The notes beneath the pieces were generated by a model. That model was not told the DNA's origin and searched no databases. It saw only the letters and a program-made list of their open reading frames with translations. Shown here in pieces: positions 43,232 through 52,076 of a stretch of DNA of 64,000 nt; position 1 is the stretch's first letter; the number at the start of each line of letters is the position of its first letter. Location: the NCBI RefSeq assembly GCF_030317145.1, contig NZ_JASZYE010000009.1, positions 62,001 through 126,000 of the forward strand. The letters are read 5' to 3'. The translations under genes were made by a program, and so were the position numbers. The stretch is from Variovorax flavidus. Its GTDB lineage: Bacteria; Pseudomonadota; Gammaproteobacteria; Burkholderiales; Burkholderiaceae_C.

Positions 43232-43579
43232 TTACCCAACCGGTCGCTGAGGCCAAGGACCGGGCTGCGGGGGCGGTCCTGGGCGTCTCCGATCGTTCAC
43301 TATCGGAACCCGGCCGCGAACAGAGGGACTGAGGAATCGAGCATCCACCCATCCGCGCCCACCGCGCCTCCCTGAAACTTCACACCAGCGCCACCCGTTC
43401 GTGCATCGATCCACCCACACCGAGGTGCGTGGCGGAAGCACCGTGACAACCCGAAACGAACTTCCTGGACCGGAACGAACATTGAGTGATCGCGTAGTAG
43501 ACGAGTTGAAGGCCATCGCCGGCAAAGCCAGCATCAGCGACAAAGCGAGGAGCAGCGATGAAATGAACGCTCGTGGCAT
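43232..43579 (-). CDS. Secreted SH3b-domain protein
   Basis: A 115-residue exported protein: signal peptide ending LPAMA, then a bacterial SH3 domain (SLNVRSGPGSSFRVVTVLPP, TNGWRWCEV, GRGWVDARFLSPS) and a Pro/Arg-rich tail. SH3b modules often bind peptidoglycan peptides. GGGAG precedes the ATG at 43579. Bases 43580-43896 carry no gene that I can support. Confidence 0.78.
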   Translation of the reverse strand: MPRAFISSLLLALSLMLALPAMAFNSSTTRSLNVRSGPGSSFRVVTVLPPRTSVWVDRCTNGWRWCEVSGRRGGRGWVDARFLSPSVRGRVPIVNDRRRPGPPPQPGPWPQRPVG

Positions 43580-43896
43580 GGTTAGCTCCCTTTTGCAGGT
43601 GATGAGTTCTTCTGCATGGACATTTCGTTGTGGCGGGACTTGCCGCCGCTCTCCACCCTGCCCTTGACGGTCGTATCTCCGGCGTCCTGCCCGCGCTTCT
43701 CGCACGCTGTGCGCGCATTGCCAGCCGGGTGCCGTCGGCAACGTTTCAATGCATTTTCGTCATGTTCGCCCACCCTGTTCAAGCGACCTTGACGCTTCGC
43801 TTCGATTTCAAGAACTACTCCTGGCTCGGTTCGCACCTGCAGGCCAACGCGGATGTTCGTCTGATGCCGGTCGCGCCAGTAGATTCGGTGCCGCCC

Positions 43897-44274
43897 TCAG
43901 GACAGCGCCTTGGCCTTGAGCTGGTCGAACTCTTGCTGATTGATGGTGCCTGCGTCGAGTAATGTCTTGGCCTCCGCGATCTGCTCGGTAGGCGACTTGC
44001 CGGCCACTTGCCGGATATAGGCATCCGTTTCTGACTTGGCACGCTGAAGACTGGCGCGCTGCCGCTCCGCCATGCCACGTCCACGAACGATGATGTAGAT
44101 AAGCGCCGTCAGGAATGGCAGGAAAACCAGCCCAATGATCCAAATTGCCTTGAACCCGCCGCCCAACTCCGAATCGCGGAAGAGGTCCCCGATGATCTGG
44201 AACAGGATGAAGAGGTAGGCGATGAGGACGAAGGTCGACAGCAGCAGTTGAATCAGGTCCCAGAAATTGCTCAT
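43897..44274 (-). CDS. SHOCT-domain membrane protein
   Basis: A 125-residue protein with two transmembrane helices (LLLSTFVLIAYLFILFQIIG and IWIIGLVFLPFLTALIYIIV) in a phospholipase D N-terminal-like arrangement, then a cytoplasmic helix and a C-terminal SHOCT motif (IAEAKTLLDAGTINQQEFDQLKAKAL). AAGGAAG precedes the ATG at 44274. SHOCT modules are short oligomerisation elements in membrane-associated proteins. The function is unknown. Confidence 0.82.
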   Translation of the reverse strand: MSNFWDLIQLLLSTFVLIAYLFILFQIIGDLFRDSELGGGFKAIWIIGLVFLPFLTALIYIIVRGRGMAERQRASLQRAKSETDAYIRQVAGKSPTEQIAEAKTLLDAGTINQQEFDQLKAKALS

Positions 44275-44309
44275 TTGACTTCCTTTGAAATGGTCTATGG
44301 AGGTGAACG

Positions 44310-44630
44310 CTATCGTGCAGTGGCCTTGCTCGTCCATGTGCACAAGAGCGCGAAGACGCCGCCCATGAACATGCCAAGCACGTACACGATCAGAACAAGA
44401 ACAGAGGTCGGGAGCGTGACGCTCATGTCTGAAGACAGCCGCTGGTGCAATCCATCACCGACGGGGGCTCGCGCAGGCAGCCAGGTCACCAATGCAAAGG
44501 CGCGGCCAGGTCCGCTTTTCATGTTGACCGCCTGCAGCGTCACTGCGTTGATCGCGAGCGCCGAGAGAGGCAGCAACAAGAGCAGCAACGCATCGGCATG
44601 GCGCGAGGGGTGCGACATTGACATTCGCAT
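44310..44630 (-). CDS. Small membrane protein of unknown function
   Basis: A 106-residue frame with two hydrophobic segments, ALLLLLLPLSALAINAVTLQ and VLVLIVYVLGMFMGGVFALL. Start codons at 44630 and 44624 are both possible; the second gives better spacing to GAAGGA. It lies between the SHOCT protein and the APC transporter on the same strand. No family is recognised and it may be a fusion of remnants. Confidence 0.45.
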   Translation of the reverse strand: MRMSMSHPSRHADALLLLLLPLSALAINAVTLQAVNMKSGPGRAFALVTWLPARAPVGDGLHQRLSSDMSVTLPTSVLVLIVYVLGMFMGGVFALLCTWTSKATAR

Positions 44631-44641
44631 TCCTTCGGGCT

Positions 44642-46072
44642 CTAAACGGCGATCGCGCCGGTACCGAGCGCGATCAGTGCGGCGATCGCAGCCATCACCA
44701 GCACCGCGAACACCATCATCTCTGGCAAGGTGAAAAGCCGCTCCTTCTGCTCACGCCGTGCGATGAAATAGAGGATCGTACCGGGCGCATACAGGACCGC
44801 CGCGAGCATCAAGAACTTGAGTCCGCCCGCGAAGAGCATGGCCATGGCATAGACCGTCGCGATGGCACCGCGCACCCAATCCACGGTCCGGGCACGCGCA
44901 TCGGCCTGGTAGGTCTCACCTGTCCACGCGAGCTTTAGCGCGTACGCCGCGACGAGCAGGTAGGGGATGAGCGTCATCGAGCTCGTCATCTTCAACGCCA
45001 GCGTGAAGGCGTATTCGGCAAACCAGGTCACGAGCAGGAACAGCTGGATCACGATGTTCGACAGCCACAGCGACGCAACGGGAGCCTTGTTGACGTTCTC
45101 GCGCGCGAGGAAGGCTGGCATGACCTTGGTGTTCGCCGCGGAGAACAGGACTTCGGCCGCGAGCAAGGACCACGACAGGTAGTTGCCGAGGACGGAGATC
45201 AGCAGACCGATGCTGATGAAGGCCAACCCCCACGGCCCCACGAGCTCCGCCATCACACCCGCCATCGACGGCGTCGCGAGCGCCGCCAGCTCGGGACGCA
45301 GCAGCACACCATAGGACAGGATGGTGACCAGGACCAGCAGGCAGAGCACCCCCAGGAAGCCGAGCACGGTGGCGAAGCCGACATCCTCCCGCTTGCGCGC
45401 ATAGCGCGAGTAGACACTTGCGCCCTCGATACCGACGAACACGAACACGGTGGCCAGCATCGTGCCGCGCACCTGATGGGCCACGCCAGACAGGCTGCGG
45501 TCTTCGCCGCCCCAGAAGTTGAGCGCGAAGATATCCGCTTTGAAGCCAACGGCCGCGACGACGATGAAGATGACGATCGGCACCATCTTCGCAAACGTGG
45601 CAATGGAGTTCAGCGCCGCCGCCCCTTTGACGCCGCGCAGGACCAGGACCTGCACAGCCCACAAAAGCACCGACGCCGAGACGATCGCCACAGTGGTCGA
45701 GCCGTCGCCGAAGGCCGGAATGAATTGCCCCAGTGTTGCTTTGATCAGGATCAGGCAAGCGGTGTCGGCCAGGCATGCCCCGATCCAGTAGCCCACCGCG
45801 GATGCGAAGCCGAGGTAGTTGCCGAACCCGGCCTTGGCATAGGCGTAGATGCCGGTGTCGAGTTCGGGCCGCCGCCGGGACAAGCTCTGGAAGACGAACG
45901 CCAGCATCAGCATCCCGGTGCCGGCGATGGACCATGCAATCAACGCGCCCAGGACGCCGGTCGACCGGCCGAAAGCCGCCGGCAGCGCGAAGATGCCGGC
46001 ACCGACCATGGAACCCACGACGAGCCCAACAAGCGCACCGCGAGAAAGTTTCTGGTCCTCCGGTGTGGTCAT
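44642..46072 (-). CDS. APC-family basic amino acid/polyamine antiporter (ArcD-like)
   Basis: A 476-residue inner-membrane transporter with about 12 helices. The N-terminal SRGALVGLVVGSMVGAGIFALP is the APC helix-1 motif, and GIEGASVYSRYARKREDVG in the middle is typical of the ArcD/YjdE group that exchanges arginine, ornithine or related amines. The start is the ATG at 46072. No arginine deiminase genes are nearby, so the physiological substrate is open. Confidence 0.88.
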   Translation of the reverse strand: MTTPEDQKLSRGALVGLVVGSMVGAGIFALPAAFGRSTGVLGALIAWSIAGTGMLMLAFVFQSLSRRRPELDTGIYAYAKAGFGNYLGFASAVGYWIGACLADTACLILIKATLGQFIPAFGDGSTTVAIVSASVLLWAVQVLVLRGVKGAAALNSIATFAKMVPIVIFIVVAAVGFKADIFALNFWGGEDRSLSGVAHQVRGTMLATVFVFVGIEGASVYSRYARKREDVGFATVLGFLGVLCLLVLVTILSYGVLLRPELAALATPSMAGVMAELVGPWGLAFISIGLLISVLGNYLSWSLLAAEVLFSAANTKVMPAFLARENVNKAPVASLWLSNIVIQLFLLVTWFAEYAFTLALKMTSSMTLIPYLLVAAYALKLAWTGETYQADARARTVDWVRGAIATVYAMAMLFAGGLKFLMLAAVLYAPGTILYFIARREQKERLFTLPEMMVFAVLVMAAIAALIALGTGAIAV

Positions 46073-46275
46073 GACAGGTCCGCGCCGCGGACTCTCATCG
46101 AAGCCACGGAATCTCCTCTTTTTTGATTGAGTCCTGTGCAAATGAGCATCAGTGGATGCCCGCCCCTTGTCAATAGCACCATGGGGCAGTGCTTTCGAAA
46201 CGCTCCGGCGGGGAGTTGGCAGAAGACAAGAATGGGGTCAAACTTCCTTTCCGTCACTCTCAAGGAGCATGTCAA

Positions 46276-46350
46276 ATGAACAGGCCTTCGCGGCCCGTGC
46301 AGGACGTCATCTGGTTTGAACAGGCCACCCCCGGCCTGCAGAGGAAGTAA
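46276..46350 (+). CDS. Possible 24-residue leader ORF upstream of a lipoprotein gene
   Basis: An ATG at 46276 is preceded by AAGGAG and opens a 24-codon frame (MNRPSRPVQDVIWFEQATPG and four more residues) that stops 10 bases before the next start codon. The good ribosome site and tight spacing are the only evidence. It could be a leader peptide, a tiny protein or chance. Confidence 0.3.
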   Translation: MNRPSRPVQDVIWFEQATPGLQRK

Positions 46351-46360
46351 GGAGCTGACC

Positions 46361-46603
46361 ATGAGAAGACTTGGATGGCTGGCAAGCGTAGCAACGCTGG
46401 CATTCTTGGCGAGTTGCACGGATATGAGTCCGCAACAGCAAGGCACGATGAGCGGCGCAGCCATGGGCGCTGCGGGCGGGGCAGGCATCGCAGCGATCGC
46501 CGGGGGCGACGCTTGGACGGGTGCCGCTATTGGTGGTATTGCAGGGGCAATCGCCGGCAACATTCACGGCAACAGGCAGCAACAGCAATGGCAAGGCTGG
46601 TGA
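46361..46603 (+). CDS. Small glycine-zipper lipoprotein
   Basis: An 80-residue lipoprotein. The signal ends FLASC with Cys as the lipidation site, followed by a glycine-zipper region (GAAMGAAGGAGIAAIAGG, GAAIGGIAGAIAGNI) that inserts or oligomerises at membranes, and a Gln-rich tail. AAGGAG precedes the ATG at 46361. It resembles the OsmB/YMGG-like family. Confidence 0.83.
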   Translation: MRRLGWLASVATLAFLASCTDMSPQQQGTMSGAAMGAAGGAGIAAIAGGDAWTGAAIGGIAGAIAGNIHGNRQQQQWQGW

Positions 46604-46633
46604 GGGCTGCACTAGCAGAACTGACTGGACCAT

Positions 46634-46860
46634 GTGCAGGTCGGATCTGACCGCGGCCACAGCGAAGCCGAGCGCGCGGCGCTCAATTGGGCAGAGGCCG
46701 TCAACGCGGTTCTGGAGCGCACGCCCAGCGATGTGGACTTCGACGCCGTGAAGCGGCACTTCAGCGATGCGCAGATCGCGCACCGCTCCTTTGCGGTCTC
46801 TGCGATCCGCTCGTGGAACATGCTCAATGCCAGCTTCCACACGCAGCTGCCCCAAAACGC
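46634..46860 (+). pseudogene. AhpD-like carboxymuconolactone decarboxylase-family fragment
   Basis: The frame reads SEAERAALNWAEAVNAVLER, then FDAVKRHFSDAQIAHRSFAV, then SAIRSWNMLNASFHTQLP. These are the C-terminal helices of AhpD/CMD-type peroxidase-like proteins. The N-terminal half with the CxxC site is absent. Past 46860 the frame loses similarity. Bases 46861-47078 hold no other gene. Confidence 0.6.
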
Positions 46861-47078
46861 CCTACACCGTCGATTGATCCGGGCGGCTCGTGCGGCTGGA
46901 CAGGGCACCTTCGCAAAGAGACTCTCGCTTCGCTTCTCGCGCTCCAACGCGAACACGTTCTTGCACCCCGTTCGATTCTGGCCGCTTCTGCTTCCCGCCG
47001 GGCTATGATCCGCGCGGCCAAGCGGTCGCTCGGCGGTTTCCTCGCCCGCACGCGCCTCAACCAAAGGAACGCAAGCCG

Positions 47079-48788
47079 ATGTCGCACAAGCCCGTGGGGC
47101 TGATCTACGGGGTCGACGAGACGCCGCCTCTCGGGGTCAACCTCCTCAGCGGCCTGCAGCATGTCGGGTTGATGTCGATCTTCCTGGTCTACCCGGTGCT
47201 GATCGCGCAGGCGGCCGGCAGCACCGCCGAGGTGACGGCGGCCATGGTCAGCGCGACGCTGATCGCGATGGCCGTCGGCACCCTGCTGCAGGTGATCACC
47301 GTTGGGCCGATCGGCTCCGGCTATCTGTGCCAGCCTTCGCCGAGCGTTGTCTACATCGTTCCCTCGCTGATCGCCGCGCGCAGCGGGGAACTGTCCGCGG
47401 TGTTCGGCATGACGATTCTTGCCGGCCTCTTCGAGATGGCCCTGGCTCGCCTGTTGCCGCGCTTGCGTCCACTGTTCACGCCAGAAATAACCGGCCTGGT
47501 GGTGTTGCTGGCCGGGATTTCTGTCGGCGTGGTTGGCCTGCGCACCGCACTGGGTGGCTCGCAGGCCAACATGCAACCGGCGCAGATCGACTTGTTGCTG
47601 GGCCTCGGCACGCTCGCTCTGATGGTCGCCCTCAACGTCTGGGGCCGCGGCGGGCTGCGCGTGTTCAGCGTGCTGATCGGCTTGGGCGCCGGCTGCCTGC
47701 TCGGCGGGGCGCTCGGCCGACTCGATGCCCACGACCTTGCTCGGGTGGCGACGGCGCCCGTGCTGGCCATTCCGGCTTGGGGGCCGGTTGGCTGGACCTT
47801 CGACACCACGCTGGTGCTCCCCTTTCTGATCGCCTCGGTCGCCGCGGTGCTGAAGGTGATCGGCAATGTCACAACTGCGCAGAAGGCCAGCCAGCCCGGC
47901 TGGGTGCGCGCCGACATGCGTTCCATCAGCCGCGGCGTGCTGGCCGATGGACTCGGTTCGGTGGCGGCAGGGGCGTTGGGCGCGCCGGGCATCAACTCGT
48001 CCACCGGCGCGGTCGGCCTCGCGACCGCTACCGGCGTCGTCAGCCGGCGCATCGGCTGGTCGGTAGCGGCGATCCTGCTGCTATTCGCCTTCGTGCCGAA
48101 ACTGGGCCTCCTGTTCAACCTCATCCCGCGGCCGGTGCTCGGTGCGGCGCTGGTGTTCTCGTCCACCTTCATCATCATCAACGGCTTGTTGATCATGACC
48201 TCGCGCCTGCTTGACGCCCGCAAGACACTGGTGATCGGCCTCGCCATCGTGTTTGGCCTGGCGGTGGAGATCTTCCCCGGGCTGGTGTTGGTCCTGCCGT
48301 CGGGGCTGCAGCCTTCGTTTGGCAATTCGCTGGTGCTGGGCACGCTGGTGGGACTCGGGTTGAACCTGCTGTTTCGTATTGGCCTGCGGCGCAGCGTCTC
48401 GATGACAGTGACACCTGGCGCGGTCGACCCAGCGGCGCTCGAGCAATTTCTCGATCTGCACGGAGCCGCCTGGGGCGCGCGCAGCGACGTCATCGTCCGC
48501 GCCAAATTCAATTTGGTGCAGTCGATCGAGACACTGGTGTCAAGTGGCGTCGCCACCGGTCCACTCGCTATCCAAGCCGCGTTCGACGAGTTCAACCTCG
48601 ACCTGCAGGTGTCGTACGACGGCCTCGAACTTGAGCTGCCACAGCAGCGGCCGACGGTTGATGAGCTCATCGATTCGGACGATGGCGAGCGGCGAATGGC
48701 CGGCTTCCTGATGCGCAGCTTTGCCGATCGCGTGACCTCGCGGCGTTCGGGACCGCGGGCGTCGGTCGCGTTCCACTTCGATCACTAG
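47079..48788 (+). CDS. NCS2-family nucleobase permease with C-terminal extension
   Basis: A 569-residue inner-membrane transporter. The NCS2 core (xanthine/uracil permease) spans about residues 1-440: GLQHVGLMSIFLVYPVLIAQ, the pore motif SPSVVYIVPSLI, GTMFANMAG-type counterpart GINSSTGAVGLATATG, and multiple helices. A further 120 residues (AAWGARSDVIVRAKFNLVQS, FDEFNLDLQVSYDGLELELP, FLMRSFADRV) form a soluble C-terminal domain unusual for this family, vaguely like a GHKL ATPase half. The ATG at 47079 was chosen over a longer frame. Confidence 0.87.
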   Translation: MSHKPVGLIYGVDETPPLGVNLLSGLQHVGLMSIFLVYPVLIAQAAGSTAEVTAAMVSATLIAMAVGTLLQVITVGPIGSGYLCQPSPSVVYIVPSLIAARSGELSAVFGMTILAGLFEMALARLLPRLRPLFTPEITGLVVLLAGISVGVVGLRTALGGSQANMQPAQIDLLLGLGTLALMVALNVWGRGGLRVFSVLIGLGAGCLLGGALGRLDAHDLARVATAPVLAIPAWGPVGWTFDTTLVLPFLIASVAAVLKVIGNVTTAQKASQPGWVRADMRSISRGVLADGLGSVAAGALGAPGINSSTGAVGLATATGVVSRRIGWSVAAILLLFAFVPKLGLLFNLIPRPVLGAALVFSSTFIIINGLLIMTSRLLDARKTLVIGLAIVFGLAVEIFPGLVLVLPSGLQPSFGNSLVLGTLVGLGLNLLFRIGLRRSVSMTVTPGAVDPAALEQFLDLHGAAWGARSDVIVRAKFNLVQSIETLVSSGVATGPLAIQAAFDEFNLDLQVSYDGLELELPQQRPTVDELIDSDDGERRMAGFLMRSFADRVTSRRSGPRASVAFHFDH

Positions 48789-48892
48789 CAGCGCTTGCCG
48801 CGCCGCTGCCAGCCGGCCGTGCCGTCAGGGGGTGATCGAATGAAACGGGTTCCCCCATTCCGATGAGGCCACGACGTGCTGCGGCTGCCGCG

Positions 48893-49156
48893 TCAGAAGG
48901 TCGGAGCATCCGGCACTGTGTCTTTCACGGACATGGCCTTTTGCTCGGTGGCGAACGTTTCGCCGATGTAGACATCCATGCGCCCCGTTGTCCTGGCGTC
49001 TCTCGAATGATCGAATCCTGCGTCGACCTTCTGACCGCCGCTGGCGATTGAAGCCTGTAGACGCGCCGACGGCTGGTTGCTCTGTTGGCCGCACCCGGCG
49101 GCAATGGCACCGAGCGCCATGAGCACTGGAACATAGAAGATTCGGAGGTAGTTCAT
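48893..49156 (-). CDS. Small lipoprotein of unknown function
   Basis: An 87-residue lipoprotein: signal YVPVLMALGAIAAGC with the lipidation Cys, then a short hydrophilic body (SNQPSARLQASIASGGQKVD). AGGAG precedes the ATG at 49156. The body faintly resembles the linker before BON domains, but no BON domain follows, so it may be truncated. Confidence 0.6.
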   Translation of the reverse strand: MNYLRIFYVPVLMALGAIAAGCGQQSNQPSARLQASIASGGQKVDAGFDHSRDARTTGRMDVYIGETFATEQKAMSVKDTVPDAPTF

Positions 49157-49321
49157 GTCTGCTCCTGTGTGATTACACGCAGCGATGTGCAGCTACAGCG
49201 CAATGCGCGCTAGCGAGCAATCGTCCTGGTAAGGGTGACTACTTGACAGCCGAAGCTGCGTGGGCCGCACTGGAAGACCCACTGTGTGCCGAAGAATCGA
49301 CACTGAATGCCAGCATCTCGG

Positions 49322-49501
49322 CTACCTTCGAGTTCTCAATGCGACCTGGCCCCGCTCTGCGCCTTCTCCGACAATGCCCGGAGTACTCAGGTATGCGCGG
49401 TCAGCCGCGAATGCGGGGTTTGGATGAAGCAGCGCGACGGCCGTCGCCGTCAGTGACAGTGCGCTCGTCAACCAGAACAGGCAACGCGAAGAGAGTTTCA
49501 T
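49322..49501 (-). CDS. Small secreted peptide, possibly frameshifted
   Basis: From the ATG at 49501 (GGGGAG upstream) a 59-residue frame opens with a signal peptide: MKLSSRCLFWLTSALSLTAT, ending PAFAA. The mature part is DRAYLSTPGIVGEG plus about 15 residues. Near 49345 a neighbouring frame would continue ENSKVAEMLAFSVDSSAHSG to a stop at about 49240, so the gene may be frameshifted. The family is not recognised. Confidence 0.45.
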   Translation of the reverse strand: MKLSSRCLFWLTSALSLTATAVALLHPNPAFAADRAYLSTPGIVGEGAERGQVALRTRR

Positions 49502-49856
49502 GGCAAGTGCTCCCCGAGGACTGGATCGCGGCCGTGCGAACCTTTAGTAGGAGTGAATTTAGGCGTGCACCTCAGTTGGGTCGAGGAAGTGACGCACAAG
49601 ACGGTTGTGACCTTTGTCACTTTGCGACCGCGGCATGCAGCCCTTGCGGCGCACATACTCAAGTGATGCCACCAAGTAGGGTGGCCAGGCAGCAAGATGG
49701 CGCGCGACCAGATTGGCGGGAAGGATGCGACTCCTCGCCCCAGTTGCGTCGGCTGCAGCAGTTCTGGCTCTGTTCGCCAGGCTGATCATGCAGATGGCCT
49801 TGATCCACGAGCCTCGAGGCCCCCCATTGACCGCGCTCTTTCTAGATTCAGCGCTG
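49502..49856. other. Region without a supported gene
   Basis: About 350 bases upstream of the hipB promoter contain only short, compositionally unconvincing frames. No transposon ends or RNA structures were recognised. Confidence 0.4.
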
Positions 49857-49886
49857 TTGCGTCAAACATTGCATCGCATGTATAAA
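49857..49886 (+). promoter_or_regulatory. Probable sigma70 promoter of hipBA
   Basis: TTGCGT (49857-49862) and TATAAA (49881-49886) are separated by 18 bases and lie just upstream of the hipB start at 49895. The -10 is so close to the start that the mRNA would be nearly leaderless from the first ATG. Confidence 0.4.
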
Positions 49887-49894
49887 GGTTCATA

Positions 49895-50239
49895 ATGCAT
49901 GCCATGGCAAGCACAAAGGCGCATGCAACCCCCGATGCCGTTGCGGATCGAATCCAGCGACTTGGTCAGCGAATCCGCGATGCGCGTACCCGCCGGCGGC
50001 TGCGGCGCGAAGACTTTGCGCAGCGCGCGGGCGTCTCTCGATCGACGATGGAAGCCATCGAACGCGGCGAGGTCAACACCGGGATCGGCGCGTACGTCAA
50101 AGCTCTATGGGCGCTTGGGCTCGACGAGGAACTTGACCTTCTTGCTGATCCTGGATTGGATCGCGACGGCCTGGCGTTGGAGCTCTCGACTCAGACCAAG
50201 CGGGTGCGGGTGCGAACGAAGGTCGACAATGACTTCTAA
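49895..50239 (+). CDS. hipB: HipB-like antitoxin, HTH-XRE family
   Basis: A 114-residue DNA-binding protein with an XRE HTH: RIQRLGQRIRDARTRRRLRR, EDFAQRAGVSRSTMEAIERG and TGIGAYVKALWALGL. As antitoxin it would neutralise the HipA kinase and repress its own promoter. ATGs at 49895 and 49904 are both possible. The stop overlaps the hipA start by 11 bases, giving coupled synthesis. Confidence 0.88.
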   Translation: MHAMASTKAHATPDAVADRIQRLGQRIRDARTRRRLRREDFAQRAGVSRSTMEAIERGEVNTGIGAYVKALWALGLDEELDLLADPGLDRDGLALELSTQTKRVRVRTKVDNDF

Positions 50240-51491
50240 GCGCGGCCAACCTCCGTCCAACCAGGCTTACGTGTGGGTCTACCTCCCTGGTGACACCCAG
50301 CCAACCTTATGCGGGCGATTCAACAACGACAAGACCTCGGCAGGTGGCGTTGGCAAGTTTGTCTACGCCAAGTCCTACCTGGGCCAGTCTCACGCGCGTT
50401 CAATCGATCCGGTGCTGCTTCCGCTACGGGATGGTGAGCATTCGACGACCGCGCAACTCGGCTTCTTCGGCGTGTTCGCAGACGCGTCTCCCGACGATTG
50501 GGGCCGTGGCGTCATCGACCTGCTGTACGGCAAACCCGAATCGCCGGTCGGCTATCTCCTCCGCAGCCAGGGCGACAGGGTCGGCAACCTCGATTTCAGC
50601 GCGGGCACGGACATACCACCAGCGCAACGCGACCTTCCGGGGCGCGACGTGCTGAGGGCGGCGGTCGGTGTGCTTGCCGGAATCGAGCGGGGGCGCAAGG
50701 AAGACCCTTCACTCGAGAATTGGGTCCGACCGAACACGGCGATGGGAGGGGCCAGACCCAAGCTGACGATCGCGGACAATGCCTTCCAATGGCTGGCGAA
50801 GTTTCCATCTCGCCACGACGACCCGGGGGTTCCGGTGGCCCGGCTGGAGCACGCCATGCACGCACTCGCCCGGCACTGCGGTATCGCGACCGTGGACTCG
50901 GAGCTCGTGACGGTCGACGGGGCCGACGTGCTTCTCGTGAAGCGATTCGACCGGACGGCCGTGGAGAAAGAGGATGGGCTGACGGCGTGGAGCCGCGACG
51001 CATTCGTGAGCGCGCGCACGGTCCTGAGGTCCTCGGGCGTCAACGAGAACTCCTACACCGGCAGCTACCCTGGACTCGCGCGCGATCTGACGCGGTGGAG
51101 CGCCAAGCCTCTTGCGGACAAACATGAGTTGTTTCGCCGCATGGTGTTCAACTGCGTTGTGTCCAACACGGACGACCACGATCGCAACCACGGCTTCGTC
51201 GCCGATGAGATGGGCGTTGGCTTCCGCATGTCCGGGGCCTACGACATGGTCCCGCGGATCCCAACGACGCAGCTGCGAGTGCAGGCCATGCGAGTGGGCA
51301 ACGACGCGCAACCAACGCGTGACAACATTCTCAGCGAGTGCTCGAGCTTCGACCTGTCGCACGCGGAGGCAGCCGAAATTTACGACAGCATCCAGGCGAC
51401 CGTGCGCCAGGATTGGAGACAGTGCTTCGCCCAAAGCGGCCTGAGTGAGGCGGCGATGGAAAAGTTCTCCAGTTGCTTTCCACCGACGTGA
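50229..51491 (+). CDS. hipA: HipA-like serine/threonine kinase toxin
   Basis: A 420-residue toxin kinase. HipA phosphorylates Glu-tRNA synthetase in E. coli and induces persistence. Here the N-terminal domain is followed by the phosphate-loop region TAMGGARPKLTIAD (170-183), the catalytic segment SNTDDHDRNHGF (312-323) and the metal-binding YDMVP (338-342). All kinase motifs appear intact. An upstream longer frame overlaps hipB and is not used. The substrate in this organism is inferred only from family. Confidence 0.9.
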   Translation: MTSKRGQPPSNQAYVWVYLPGDTQPTLCGRFNNDKTSAGGVGKFVYAKSYLGQSHARSIDPVLLPLRDGEHSTTAQLGFFGVFADASPDDWGRGVIDLLYGKPESPVGYLLRSQGDRVGNLDFSAGTDIPPAQRDLPGRDVLRAAVGVLAGIERGRKEDPSLENWVRPNTAMGGARPKLTIADNAFQWLAKFPSRHDDPGVPVARLEHAMHALARHCGIATVDSELVTVDGADVLLVKRFDRTAVEKEDGLTAWSRDAFVSARTVLRSSGVNENSYTGSYPGLARDLTRWSAKPLADKHELFRRMVFNCVVSNTDDHDRNHGFVADEMGVGFRMSGAYDMVPRIPTTQLRVQAMRVGNDAQPTRDNILSECSSFDLSHAEAAEIYDSIQATVRQDWRQCFAQSGLSEAAMEKFSSCFPPT

Positions 51492-51602
51492 CAGGCGGCG
51501 CTTGAAAACACAACTCGTCGCCGTGAATTTCTGCTCGCTTCACCTCTCGCGATCGCTCTTGCAGATGCCAGACTCAACGGGTCAATACTCCAACCTTTGT
51601 AG

Positions 51603-52076
51603 ATGAACTCGAAGTCTCTTTTGCTAGTCGCTGCCTCATCCCTCCTGTTCGGCGGCTGTGCCATTCAACCCCGAGCTGCAGCACCCTCCCCCGCGCCGGC
51701 ACCACCGGTGGCAGCTGCACCCGCCCCTGCTCCAGCTCCCGCGCCAACGAAGGTCGAAACCTCGAAGAACGGTCGCCAGAAGGGGACGTCTGCGGCGATC
51801 GACGCGCTGGACTATGCAGCGGTCAAGCGCGCTTCGAAGAGGGGCTATGACGGCATGACCGCGATCCACAACAAGACGGTCAGGCTGGATGCGAAGAACA
51901 TGGACAAGCACGGCTACTTCACCATGAAGCGCTCCGACAACATCTTCTTCAACTGCGAAACACGAGCGCCAGGTTTCAAGCCCGGCCCGATGACCGGCAC
52001 TATCAGTACGTCCGAATTCTTCGATGATGGCTCCAAGGCGCATGCCATCGGCCTCGCGAACTGTGCCCCGGCATGA
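51603..52076 (+). CDS. Lipoprotein with Ala/Pro-rich linker
   Basis: A 157-residue lipoprotein. The signal ends LLFGGC, the lipobox Cys being residue 19. A Pro/Ala tether (residues 25-50) would hold the C-terminal domain away from the membrane. That domain (DALDYAAVKRASKRGYDGMT, HNKTVRLDAKNMDKHGYFTM, FNCETRAPGFKPG) is not recognised. The ATG at 51603 lies 111 bp downstream of hipA and is probably transcribed separately. Confidence 0.7.
   Translation: MNSKSLLLVAASSLLFGGCAIQPRAAAPSPAPAPPVAAAPAPAPAPAPTKVETSKNGRQKGTSAAIDALDYAAVKRASKRGYDGMTAIHNKTVRLDAKNMDKHGYFTMKRSDNIFFNCETRAPGFKPGPMTGTISTSEFFDDGSKAHAIGLANCAPA

Noticed and set aside
43582..43836. Minus-strand ORF of 84 codons upstream of the SH3b gene
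   Set aside because: A weak resemblance to small stress-protein tails was considered, but there is no domain match or ribosome site.
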